Origin: UBA1573 sp034005165
GTDB taxonomy: Bacteria; Pseudomonadota; Alphaproteobacteria; Micavibrionales; Micavibrionaceae
Direction: 5' to 3'
Length of the DNA: 64,000 bases
NCBI GenBank assembly: GCA_034005165.1
Contig: JAVEVE010000006.1
Span: 50,184 to 114,183 of the forward strand
This document shows positions 16,219-24,163 of this stretch, piece by piece (positions within the stretch are counted from its first letter, which is position 1; each line of letters starts with the position of its first letter). The notes under the pieces were generated by a model. That model was not told the origin of the DNA. It ran no database searches and was given only the letters and a program-made list of their open reading frames with translations. A program made the position numbers and the translations under genes.

Positions 16219-17538
16219 TTACTCTTTAATATGTATATTGGAAAGCTCACGACTAATAGCAATAAAGGCGTTAATCAAGTCTGCCTGCTCCGGTGCATCA
16301 TAGTAGTTCCCCGGGTTTGAGGCACAGTTCCTGAAATAATCCTTGGTGGAATTATTGATGCCAGAAGTAAATGTTACCGTATATATGGTAATACCCTCCT
16401 CCTTCATATTTTCACATGTCTGAGCCAATTTTTCGTCCAGATCATGGTCTGTCAGGCGAAGCGTTGTCCATGGACCATACCCGCTATAGCTGCTGCTGCC
16501 ACCACCGATATTGTTATCTCCGTCCGTCATCAATAGAGCAACTTTTCTGACCTTCTTATCACTCCAACTGGCGCCTTCACGGAATGGTGCTTCCGGAGAG
16601 AGAACACGGTAGCCCCAAACCATACCCAAATTGCTAAGCGTGTTACCTGATGCATAGAGCGTATCAATCTTATTGGATATGTCCCAGTAAGAACTCGTCA
16701 GTGGCAAAATATAGGATTTATTACATCCTGAGTTTTTATTGCTGTTATAAGGGTTACGGTACATATCCCATTTCCAGCCAGTCTCATAATTTTCAGTGTC
16801 TTGCGGAGTAGTTCGAGCCAAAACGCATCCCCACCATTTCGTGCTTTTTGATTGATCAAAACTTGTTCCGTACGAATTATTTACAAAAGCAGTATCATAG
16901 GTCGTTCCATCAGGGTTCTTTCCCAAACCATATGGGCCGACATTCACGGCAGCAGAGAAAGGAACAATCCCGATTTTGACCAGACTGGAGCAGTACTCGT
17001 CTTTACACAATGTATCCAGAAAAGCTCTTGATGCCGTTTTCAATGTTCCTATATTATTATTGGTCGACATGGATCCCGTGACATCCACGACCAGTGCCAC
17101 TTCTAAACCAAGGATCTCCCGAGTGACGCGTGTGTTGGCGGCAACTGTCATTTGGTCGACCCCCAGTAACCTCGAAAATGAAGTGTCGTAATCTGCCTTT
17201 GCACTCACCAGAATATCTTCCCCGACGATCTGAATATTCAGATCATAAGTCGCTCCGATTTTCTGTGATGGGTAATTCTGATAAAAAAACTGGTTCACTT
17301 TTGCGTAGACATCATCATCTGTTTTTGCTGCTGCAGCAGCCGCCAAAGCCGCGGCATCCAGAGCATGTGACAACCGTTTCTGAACCATATAGGCCATCGA
17401 CATATCAACAGCCATCCCTGCACTTCCGACAACAACAGGAACAATCATTGCGAATGCTACTGCAGTCGCTGCTGCATTCTCTCTTATGAAGGACTTCAGT
17501 ATCTGCTTCAAATTTGTGCATTCTTCCAAAATGTTCAT
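16219..17538 (-). CDS. TadG-like pilus-assembly protein with von Willebrand A domain
   Basis: A 439-residue exported protein. The N-terminal TadE/TadG-type hydrophobic anchor (about 22-48, ATAVAFAMIVPVVVGSAG) is followed by the Ala-rich DAAALAAAAAAK segment seen in TadG proteins. A VWA domain starts at about 146 with the metal-site motif DVTGSMS (152-158); LLMTDGDNN later supplies another MIDAS residue. It ends in a short helical tail. The start has a perfect GGAGG seven bases upstream that overlaps the end of the preceding gene. It is the last of three genes with two TadE-like proteins. Tad pilus core genes (ATPase, secretin, TadB/C, Flp pilin) are not adjacent, so the role in adhesion or surface assembly is inference. 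Confidence 0.87.
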   Translation of the reverse strand: MNILEECTNLKQILKSFIRENAAATAVAFAMIVPVVVGSAGMAVDMSMAYMVQKRLSHALDAAALAAAAAAKTDDDVYAKVNQFFYQNYPSQKIGATYDLNIQIVGEDILVSAKADYDTSFSRLLGVDQMTVAANTRVTREILGLEVALVVDVTGSMSTNNNIGTLKTASRAFLDTLCKDEYCSSLVKIGIVPFSAAVNVGPYGLGKNPDGTTYDTAFVNNSYGTSFDQSKSTKWWGCVLARTTPQDTENYETGWKWDMYRNPYNSNKNSGCNKSYILPLTSSYWDISNKIDTLYASGNTLSNLGMVWGYRVLSPEAPFREGASWSDKKVRKVALLMTDGDNNIGGGSSSYSGYGPWTTLRLTDHDLDEKLAQTCENMKEEGITIYTVTFTSGINNSTKDYFRNCASNPGNYYDAPEQADLINAFIAISRELSNIHIKE

Positions 17539-17541
17539 TTC

Positions 17542-18069
17542 TTATCCTCCCCATGTTACGGTTGGACTTCTACGACCTCTGGCGAACGCCACTTCGCTAA
17601 AATCAATATCGTCAGTAAAGTATTTCGAAAACATAGGCTCGTAACCATATTGAACGGTTACTATAATAATTCCCTCACCCTCAGGCGCAAGGCCTGCAAC
17701 GCTTGCTACGGCAGCATCATTCTGTGGCATATTCCGTGTTTCTCTCCACAGGACTTCCGGATTTTGGTCCTCATCAAATCTGATGCTTACAATATCTATT
17801 CCGAATGATGAGGTTCCGTATGGCTCGAATGCCAATTTTGCGCCTTCAATCAAGTCATTCAATTCTGTAGGATCAATCGATCTGTTCCTTGAGACAAGAT
17901 CTGCAGCTATTTGTGAAGATGTGATTGTTTTAGCAGATAACGTAATTCCGTTTCCTAAATCAAATACTCCCATCAACAAGACAAGCATAACAGGGAACAG
18001 CATTGCGGCTTCCAGAACAGCAACACCGTCCTCGTTACGTATCCAGTTGTGGAATAGAGTTTTCATCAT
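17542..18069 (-). CDS. TadE-like pseudopilin protein (second of pair)
   Basis: A 175-residue TadE-family protein with the pattern RNEDGVAVLEAAMLFPVMLVL, in which a conserved Glu (VLEAA) sits within the hydrophobic N-terminal helix as in TadE pseudopilins. One membrane helix is at about 18-40 and the rest is extracytoplasmic. Its start overlaps the upstream TadE gene stop by four bases (ATGA), and the TadG-VWA gene starts three bp after its stop. It is one of two clearly different TadE paralogues in a row. Function is presumably structural or processing support for a surface appendage. Confidence 0.85.
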   Translation of the reverse strand: MMKTLFHNWIRNEDGVAVLEAAMLFPVMLVLLMGVFDLGNGITLSAKTITSSQIAADLVSRNRSIDPTELNDLIEGAKLAFEPYGTSSFGIDIVSIRFDEDQNPEVLWRETRNMPQNDAAVASVAGLAPEGEGIIIVTVQYGYEPMFSKYFTDDIDFSEVAFARGRRSPTVTWGG

Positions 18070-18617
18070 AGTTCGTCAACCACCAGCTCTACGTCATATG
18101 GTTCTGTTTCAAGAACGATTGTTGAGATAAATCTTTTTGAGTTTCCCTCGCCATCCGACATGAATTCAGCAATCAACGGGGTCATCAATTCATATTGATA
18201 AGCTGCACGAATAAGGACAACATCATTAACCGATCCTGCATCAAATCCTTCGGAGTCCAGATTCCCATCCTCATCATAGCTGGCTGCATGATTTGAAAAG
18301 TCCGAGAATCCATTCAAATGGACAACTTCATACTGGATTTTTGAGCACTCCAGAAAAACACGCGCAGAGTCACATAATGCATCCTTGAACATTTGTTCAG
18401 GATCACCTTTTGTCTGTTGAACCTGTCCTGTCTTTATCAGACGAGCGGCTTCACTGGTTGCATGGTCCAGCGTGCTCATACCTACAAACATCATGGACAT
18501 CTCGATGATCCCAAGAAGCAAATAAACAACAGGCATAGCTACCATAGCAAATTCTACGGCTGTTGCGCCTCTGTCATCTTTGACCCATGTCTTGCGTATA
18601 GAAAAACCCATTCCCAA
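18066..18617 (-). CDS. TadE-like pseudopilin protein (first of pair)
   Basis: A 183-residue TadE-family protein with the typical start DDRGATAVEFAMVAMPVVYL: RGA followed by a Glu-containing hydrophobic helix at about 18-42. The rest is predicted extracytoplasmic and contains two cysteines (about 86 and 95, SARVFLECSK) that could form a disulfide. It heads the three-gene TadE-TadE-TadG unit, with 4-bp and 3-bp junctions. Upstream, a minus-strand terminator at 18670-18693 separates it from the preceding genes. Confidence 0.86.
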   Translation of the reverse strand: MGMGFSIRKTWVKDDRGATAVEFAMVAMPVVYLLLGIIEMSMMFVGMSTLDHATSEAARLIKTGQVQQTKGDPEQMFKDALCDSARVFLECSKIQYEVVHLNGFSDFSNHAASYDEDGNLDSEGFDAGSVNDVVLIRAAYQYELMTPLIAEFMSDGEGNSKRFISTIVLETEPYDVELVVDEL

Positions 18618-18669
18618 ATCCCAAGCGACAGAAACATTTTAATTAAAAATTTTTCTAAATTCTGCCCAT

Positions 18670-18693
18670 AAAAAAACATGCAACATGCATGTT
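18670..18693 (-). terminator. Intrinsic terminator after the pseudokinase/membrane-protein pair
   Basis: On the minus strand, stem AACATGCA / TGCATGTT (8 bp) with loop TGT is followed by a T-run (A residues 18670-18676 on the plus strand). It lies 68 bp past the end of the gene at 18761-19252 and before the TadE gene. Confidence 0.75.
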
Positions 18694-18760
18694 CTTCTTT
18701 ATTATACTAGCTATCGGGAATAAAAAATTTGCTAAACTATGCTTTCATTCATCTAAAATT

Positions 18761-19252
18761 TTATGTTTCTTCTTTGCGTTTTTCAGGGAACCCATACCGA
18801 TCGAGTGGGAGTTCTCCTGTGACCTCCTCACCCCATCTGACAATCAGCTCTTGTTGCATTTTTGCTATTTGTTTCAATCTGCTATACCCTTTTTGGACCA
18901 TCATGGTAGCGATAATACCCGACAATCCCCAATCAATCAGGTATCCGACCAACGCTCCGGAGTACATAATTACAATATTTAAAGGGTCAGTTAGAATTTC
19001 CAGTGTGTGCGCCAGGTCATGATCTTTTTGTACCAACTGATACCAGAATGGAAAAACTGCAGCCAAATTCATGAATGTGATCGTGAGTGTCCTAGTTTTC
19101 TGGGCGGACCTATCTACAAATCGAGCAATAATAGAGGGCAGCATCCCAATAAAGAACAAAACCGTTGTCGCGAGAATAGCAACAGATGTCATGAAAGCTG
19201 CGGCCAACAAAACTCTATACTTGAATGAATTTTTCTTTTTTTTTGCTGCCAT
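18761..19252 (-). CDS. Hypothetical inner-membrane protein coupled to the pseudokinase gene
   Basis: A 163-residue membrane protein that I do not recognise. After a Lys-rich start (AAKKKKNSFKYR) it has hydrophobic helices at about 13-36, 54-75 and 88-110. A charged cytoplasmic-looking tail follows with an amphipathic helix (KGYSRLKQIAKMQQELIVRW) and the end GFPEKRKEET. It follows the pseudokinase gene by 8 bp with a GAGGG ribosome-binding site in the gap, so the two are almost certainly co-expressed. A terminator lies downstream. By position it is a likely membrane partner of the pseudokinase; this is inference only. Confidence 0.82.
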   Translation of the reverse strand: MAAKKKKNSFKYRVLLAAAFMTSVAILATTVLFFIGMLPSIIARFVDRSAQKTRTLTITFMNLAAVFPFWYQLVQKDHDLAHTLEILTDPLNIVIMYSGALVGYLIDWGLSGIIATMMVQKGYSRLKQIAKMQQELIVRWGEEVTGELPLDRYGFPEKRKEET

Positions 19253-19260
19253 ATTTCCCT

Positions 19261-21306
19261 CTATACTGCGATCATGAAGAACAGATAGATCAAAATAACC
19301 AGACCGGCGATTCCGCCGGAGACCATTGTTGATATTTGCTGGCCTGTACTTTTACCGTATGACTTGTTTGTTTCCAGCTCTTTGCTAAGACGCGCATGTT
19401 CATTTCTCAATCTCTGGAACTGATCCATTGCTATGGCAAATAATTTTGTGTCATCCTGAATTTGTTTTGCATTGTTGAATATCTCGGCTAGAAGAGTTAA
19501 ATCACCTTTTGCCTTCACTCTATCCACTTCTGCCTTTGTAGATTTTCTTCGTTCACGGTCGTGATAACGATTAGTCAACACATCAAGGTGCTCTCCTATC
19601 CACAATGATAGGTTAGGCAGGGCATGAATTTTTTCCCTTTGCTGAACTTTAGAGAAAATCTTTATGGCTGCCGATATCTGGCGATGCCGTTCATCAGACA
19701 TTAAATCCGCAGAAAATGCTTCGATTGCCTGTCTGTCATGCATAAAGAGATAGGCCACAATATGGCGATCAAAAAACCACGCGGGCTTTGATTTTTCTGC
19801 CCCTATTCCATTTAAGGCAATCAATAAATCCTTTGATGATCTGACATAGTATTGTTTCAGTTTATCACTTAGGCATCTGGCCGACGGCGATAGAAAATAC
19901 GCACAGCGCTCCAATCCAAATCCTGCTGATTTCTGAAGAAGATACATACGGCAGCTTTCGAATTTTCCAGGCTCTTCACCTAAAGGGAAGCCGGCATTAT
20001 ATCGACCCGATGCCCAATGTGGAACAATTTCTCCCTGAATAATTTCGACAAAGACATTCAAATCTTTTTCACTGACTATAGCATCCACTAATAAATGTCC
20101 GAAATGCTCAGGAAAAAACACATGTCCCTTATAAAAAACAGGAAAGCTAGGCGCTAAAGCCATTGTCAAATAGCAGACAAGACGCTCTGCATAGTTTGCA
20201 CCGGAGGAGTTTCTTTTGGCGAGCTCAACGGCATTTTCGTATCTTTCCTCATATTCTTTAACCTGAATTGCTCTATTCAGCCAAAGATAAAGTTCTCCAG
20301 TTTCAACCATTTCAACTGTGGCAGACGGGTCTTTATAGAGCTGCATCGCCAGAACGTCAGGACGAAAATATTTCTTTTTCTTAAATTCTATGGGGCGCGT
20401 GGATTTCGGCACAGGACGGCTTCCTTGCTTGGCAGTAACACGACGACCATCAAGCCATTCTTTAATATCCCAGATTGTCCAGCGTGTTGCGATGTCATCG
20501 CTTAGAAGGCCACGAAGCACTTCGATAATCTGCCCAGGGAAGCGATCACGACTTGTAACCAGATTGAATGTCCCATGCTCAAGCTTATGCAGAATAATTT
20601 CTTCGCGGTTCATGCCTTCCGAGAAATCATGCGGGGCAATCATCAAAGCCAGAGAAACTCCCAACGCATAGATATCATCCGCATTGGTAGCTTCCCCCTT
20701 CACATGCGGGTTCGCAAGAGATCTTTCAATGGTCTCGTACAGCGCAGACTGGGCGAATCCGCTTGGCACAGAAAGACATTCGCCTAATTGCACATTCTCG
20801 AAGTTTTTGGATTCTCCATCGAGAATATTTTCCAGACAGATATTTCCGTGTGCCACTCCACGATCATGCAAAGCGGCAATAGCATCAACCAAATTCAGGA
20901 AAATAGAGTTCAAAACCAAATCAAGTTTTAATCCCAAAGATTTGATTTCTTTCATGGAAGAAAGTGGCTTACCCGGAAATCCTTCATATATAAAGACGTA
21001 TTTCTCTTTTCTTTCCGGTGTCCATTCTACAACTCCGGAGGCAGCTATCTTTTGAAGCGAACTTGACATTGCGTTCATATATTTATGAACAATGTTGAGA
21101 CGTGGCACCAAATTATCAGGACATACAAGCGCATAGCCCTTGCCGCCGTTTTTTGTTTCGGCTTCATAAGCCTTCGCCGTTCCTCTGTCAAGGAACGGCA
21201 GTGGTTTTCCGGGAAAGATTTTGATGTCACCTTTTAGGGTAACTTCAGCAACAGTCGATGTCGTTGCTTTCTCTTTTTCTTTTGGTTTATCGTCTTGCTG
21301 GGCCAT
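19261..21306 (-). CDS. Tail-anchored protein with a degenerate Ser/Thr kinase domain (pseudokinase)
   Basis: A 681-residue protein with a kinase-like fold at about 25-310. The segment LHDRGVAHGNICLENIL (HGN at 153-155) aligns with the catalytic loop HRDLKPEN, but the catalytic Asp is replaced by Asn. The DFG position reads LGE, and no glycine loop or VAIK lysine is visible. The F-helix-like DDIYALGVSLALM (210-222) is kept. A large helical region (about 330-600) of unknown type follows, then a short coiled coil and a C-terminal hydrophobic helix (about 657-680) ending the protein, which suggests a tail anchor. It lies upstream of and is coupled to an unrecognised membrane protein. The first 25 residues are charged and low-complexity. 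Catalysis is unlikely; a scaffold or sensor role is inference. Confidence 0.82.
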   Translation of the reverse strand: MAQQDDKPKEKEKATTSTVAEVTLKGDIKIFPGKPLPFLDRGTAKAYEAETKNGGKGYALVCPDNLVPRLNIVHKYMNAMSSSLQKIAASGVVEWTPERKEKYVFIYEGFPGKPLSSMKEIKSLGLKLDLVLNSIFLNLVDAIAALHDRGVAHGNICLENILDGESKNFENVQLGECLSVPSGFAQSALYETIERSLANPHVKGEATNADDIYALGVSLALMIAPHDFSEGMNREEIILHKLEHGTFNLVTSRDRFPGQIIEVLRGLLSDDIATRWTIWDIKEWLDGRRVTAKQGSRPVPKSTRPIEFKKKKYFRPDVLAMQLYKDPSATVEMVETGELYLWLNRAIQVKEYEERYENAVELAKRNSSGANYAERLVCYLTMALAPSFPVFYKGHVFFPEHFGHLLVDAIVSEKDLNVFVEIIQGEIVPHWASGRYNAGFPLGEEPGKFESCRMYLLQKSAGFGLERCAYFLSPSARCLSDKLKQYYVRSSKDLLIALNGIGAEKSKPAWFFDRHIVAYLFMHDRQAIEAFSADLMSDERHRQISAAIKIFSKVQQREKIHALPNLSLWIGEHLDVLTNRYHDRERRKSTKAEVDRVKAKGDLTLLAEIFNNAKQIQDDTKLFAIAMDQFQRLRNEHARLSKELETNKSYGKSTGQQISTMVSGGIAGLVILIYLFFMIAV

Positions 21307-21396
21307 GATTATATGAAAAACTATTTGCTTCGCGGCGATACCGCGAACCTAGGATATAGAGAATCATACAGCTTGGAGCAGAAAATGTAAATTCCG

Positions 21397-22689
21397 CTAC
21401 ACAAAGAAAGGATCTTGAACAAGAATTGTGTCGTCCCGCTCCGGCGATGTCGATAATAGCGTTACCGGTGCTTCAACCAATTCCTCGAGGCGTTTCACAT
21501 ATTTAATTGCAGGAGATGGCAAATTTGCCCAACTGCGTGCGCCGCGCGTTGATTCACTCCAGCCAGGCATGGTTTCATAAATCGGGATAACTTTTGCCTG
21601 AGCTACTTGGGATGCAGGATAGTAATCAATGCGCTCACCATCCAGTTCATAGCCAACACAAATCTTGATTTCCTCGAGACCATCCAAAACATCCAGTTTG
21701 GTCAATGCCAATCCGTCAATTCCACCGACTTTGATTGCCTGACGAACCATAACAGCATCGAACCAGCCGCAGCGGCGTTTGCGGCCTGTTGTTGTTCCAA
21801 ATTCGTGGCCACGGCGACCCAAAGTTTCACCGATATCATTGATCTGTTCGGTCGGAAACGGTCCTGTCCCAACACGCGTCGTATAGGCCTTGGTAATACC
21901 CAAAACATACCCGACAGCCTTCGGACCAACACCTGCTCCGCTTGCGGCATTACCTGCCACTGTATTCGACGACGTTACAAACGGATATGTTCCATGATCG
22001 ACATCGAGCATCAGCCCTTGAGCGCCTTCGAACAGAATTTTTTTGCTTTGCTTGCGGGCTTCATCGAGAATTTTCCAGACTGGTGCTGCATACGGCAAAA
22101 TCTTAGGCGCAATGTCCATGAGCTCATTATAGAGATCCTCAGGATTCACAGGATCCGCCCCCAAGCCTTTCAACAGGGCGTTGTGATGGACCAGAAGGTT
22201 TTGAACTTTTTCTTTCAGAAGTTCCGTATCTGCAAGATCGCACAAACGAATACCGCGGCGCGCAACTTTATCTTCATAGGTCGGCCCAATACCGCGACCT
22301 GTTGTCCCAATCATGCCCTTGCCGCGCGCTGCTTCTAAAGCCTGATCCATTTTTTGGTGGACAGGCAAAATCAGGTTTACGTTTTCTGCAACCTTCAAAC
22401 TCTCGGGAGATACCCTGACGCCTTTTTCTGTAACATTTGCGATTTCCTTGAGCAATGCCCAAGGGTCAACAACAACCCCGTTACCAATGATCGAGAGCTT
22501 TCCTTCACGAACAATTCCCGAAGGCAACAAATGGAGTTTGTACTCCACACCGTTAATCACCAGTGTATGACCCGCATTATGACCGCCCTGAAAGCGGACA
22601 ACAACATCGGCGCGGCTAGATAGCCAATCAACGATTTTACCTTTACCTTCGTCACCCCATTGAGAGCCAATTACGGATACATTACCCAT
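21397..22689 (-). CDS. purA: Adenylosuccinate synthetase
   Basis: Converts IMP, aspartate and GTP to adenylosuccinate in AMP synthesis. With the chosen start the protein has 430 residues and begins MGNVSVIGSQWGDEGKGKIV, containing the GTP-binding loop. QGGHNAGHT, GTTGRGIGPTYEDK and TTTGRKRRCGWFD are further hallmarks. An upstream in-frame ATG at 22719 would overlap glmM by 28 bp. The ATG at 22689 fits the family N-terminus and lies 2 bp after the glmM stop. The glmM-purA pair is therefore tightly coupled. A non-coding gap of about 90 bp separates purA from the divergent-direction neighbour upstream of the pseudokinase unit. Confidence 0.97.
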   Translation of the reverse strand: MGNVSVIGSQWGDEGKGKIVDWLSSRADVVVRFQGGHNAGHTLVINGVEYKLHLLPSGIVREGKLSIIGNGVVVDPWALLKEIANVTEKGVRVSPESLKVAENVNLILPVHQKMDQALEAARGKGMIGTTGRGIGPTYEDKVARRGIRLCDLADTELLKEKVQNLLVHHNALLKGLGADPVNPEDLYNELMDIAPKILPYAAPVWKILDEARKQSKKILFEGAQGLMLDVDHGTYPFVTSSNTVAGNAASGAGVGPKAVGYVLGITKAYTTRVGTGPFPTEQINDIGETLGRRGHEFGTTTGRKRRCGWFDAVMVRQAIKVGGIDGLALTKLDVLDGLEEIKICVGYELDGERIDYYPASQVAQAKVIPIYETMPGWSESTRGARSWANLPSPAIKYVKRLEELVEAPVTLLSTSPERDDTILVQDPFFV

Positions 22690-22691
22690 TT

Positions 22692-24065
22692 TTACGATGC
22701 CTTTCCTATTACTGCACATAAATTATCTACGATTTGTTCTACTTCAGATGCATTATCGCCTTCCGCCATAACACGGATCAAGGGCTCTGTTCCGGACGCA
22801 CGAACCAACAGACGACCCGATCCGTTCAACTTTGTCTCCGCTTCGACAATTGCATCCTGCACGACTTTCTGGTCAAGCGGCTTCGAGTTCTTGTCAAAAC
22901 GAACGTTCTTCAGAAGCTGTGGGACAGGTTTAAAGAGCGAGAGAACTTCAGAGGCCTTCTGCCCTTTTTCAACGATGATTGCCAGAACTTGCAAAGCTGC
23001 TATCAAGCCATCTCCTGTTGTACCGAAGTGAGATACAACAATATGACCTGATTGCTCACCACCCAGTGCATAATTGCCTTCACGGATTTTCTCGACCACG
23101 TAACGGTCCCCGACAGGGGTACGGAGCAATTTTATATTTTTTGACGCCAGATATCTTTCCATACCCAGATTGGACATGACCGTTGCGACAACTGTGTTGT
23201 CTGTCAGATGACCTCTTTCCGACAGGGCAGTTGCAAGCAGACAAATCAACTGATCTCCATCGATGCGATTGCCTTTTTCATCAACCATGATCAGACGGTC
23301 AGCATCTCCGTCAAGAGCAATTCCCAAATCGGCTTTCTCTTCGATAACGGCGCGTTGCAAAGCTTCGGTTGCAGTTGCTCCGCAGTCCTTATTGATGTTT
23401 TTTCCGTTTGGCGTTACGCCGATTGAAACAACTTCAGCTTCCAGCTCCCACAAAGCTTGCGGAGCTACTTTATAGGCTGCACCATTTGCGCAATCGACAA
23501 CAATCTTCAGCCCCGACAGATTCAACCTTTTCGGAAAAGAACTTTTCGCATATTCGACATATCGCCCAACGGCATCATCCATTCTGGCTGCACGTCCGAC
23601 TTCAGCAGGCTCAGGCAAATTCTTTGTTGTGAGATCAGGATTATCCATCCACTCTTCGATTTTATGCTCAAGCTCATCGGGAAGTTTGAACCCGTCATGA
23701 CCAAACAGTTTTATTCCGTTATCTTCGAACTTGTTATGGGACGCAGAAATTACAACACCGATATCCGCACGTAATGAACGTGTCAGCATCGCGATTGCAG
23801 GGGTCGGGATCGGCCCTGTAAGGACGACATCCATGCCCATCGCTAGAAAGCCTGACGTCAATGCCTGTTCCAGCATATAGCAGGACAGCCGCGTGTCTTT
23901 TCCGATCACAACCCGGCTATGAGACTGATCATCATCGTTACGCTTCATGACACGTGCAGTTGCCATAGCAACCTTCAGCGCCATATCCGCCGTCATGGGG
24001 TGCGTATTGGCGCGCCCTCTGATCCCATCGGTCCCGAAGTATTTTTTGTCTGTTTTGGTGCTCAT
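22692..24065 (-). CDS. glmM: Phosphoglucosamine mutase
   Basis: Interconverts glucosamine-6-phosphate and glucosamine-1-phosphate for UDP-GlcNAc, and thus for peptidoglycan and lipopolysaccharide. The 457-residue protein starts KKYFGTDGIRGRANTHPMTA. The phosphoserine loop GVVISASHNKFEDNGIKLFG, the metal-binding ALDGDADRLIMVDE, the sugar-binding GGEQSGHIV and the phosphate-binding RASGTEPLIRVM are all intact. Length is typical. It is followed by purA after 2 bp. ftsH and glmM are neighbours in many bacteria; here ftsH is about 2.2 kb upstream, separated by two unrelated genes. Confidence 0.97.
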   Translation of the reverse strand: MSTKTDKKYFGTDGIRGRANTHPMTADMALKVAMATARVMKRNDDDQSHSRVVIGKDTRLSCYMLEQALTSGFLAMGMDVVLTGPIPTPAIAMLTRSLRADIGVVISASHNKFEDNGIKLFGHDGFKLPDELEHKIEEWMDNPDLTTKNLPEPAEVGRAARMDDAVGRYVEYAKSSFPKRLNLSGLKIVVDCANGAAYKVAPQALWELEAEVVSIGVTPNGKNINKDCGATATEALQRAVIEEKADLGIALDGDADRLIMVDEKGNRIDGDQLICLLATALSERGHLTDNTVVATVMSNLGMERYLASKNIKLLRTPVGDRYVVEKIREGNYALGGEQSGHIVVSHFGTTGDGLIAALQVLAIIVEKGQKASEVLSLFKPVPQLLKNVRFDKNSKPLDQKVVQDAIVEAETKLNGSGRLLVRASGTEPLIRVMAEGDNASEVEQIVDNLCAVIGKAS

Positions 24066-24163
24066 AGGGGCGTTTTAGCGGTTTAACGACCTGAATACAA
24101 AAGATTTTTGGTAAAAATCCCCTGATAGAATGTCAATCAAATGCCAGCAGAATAGCCAATGGT

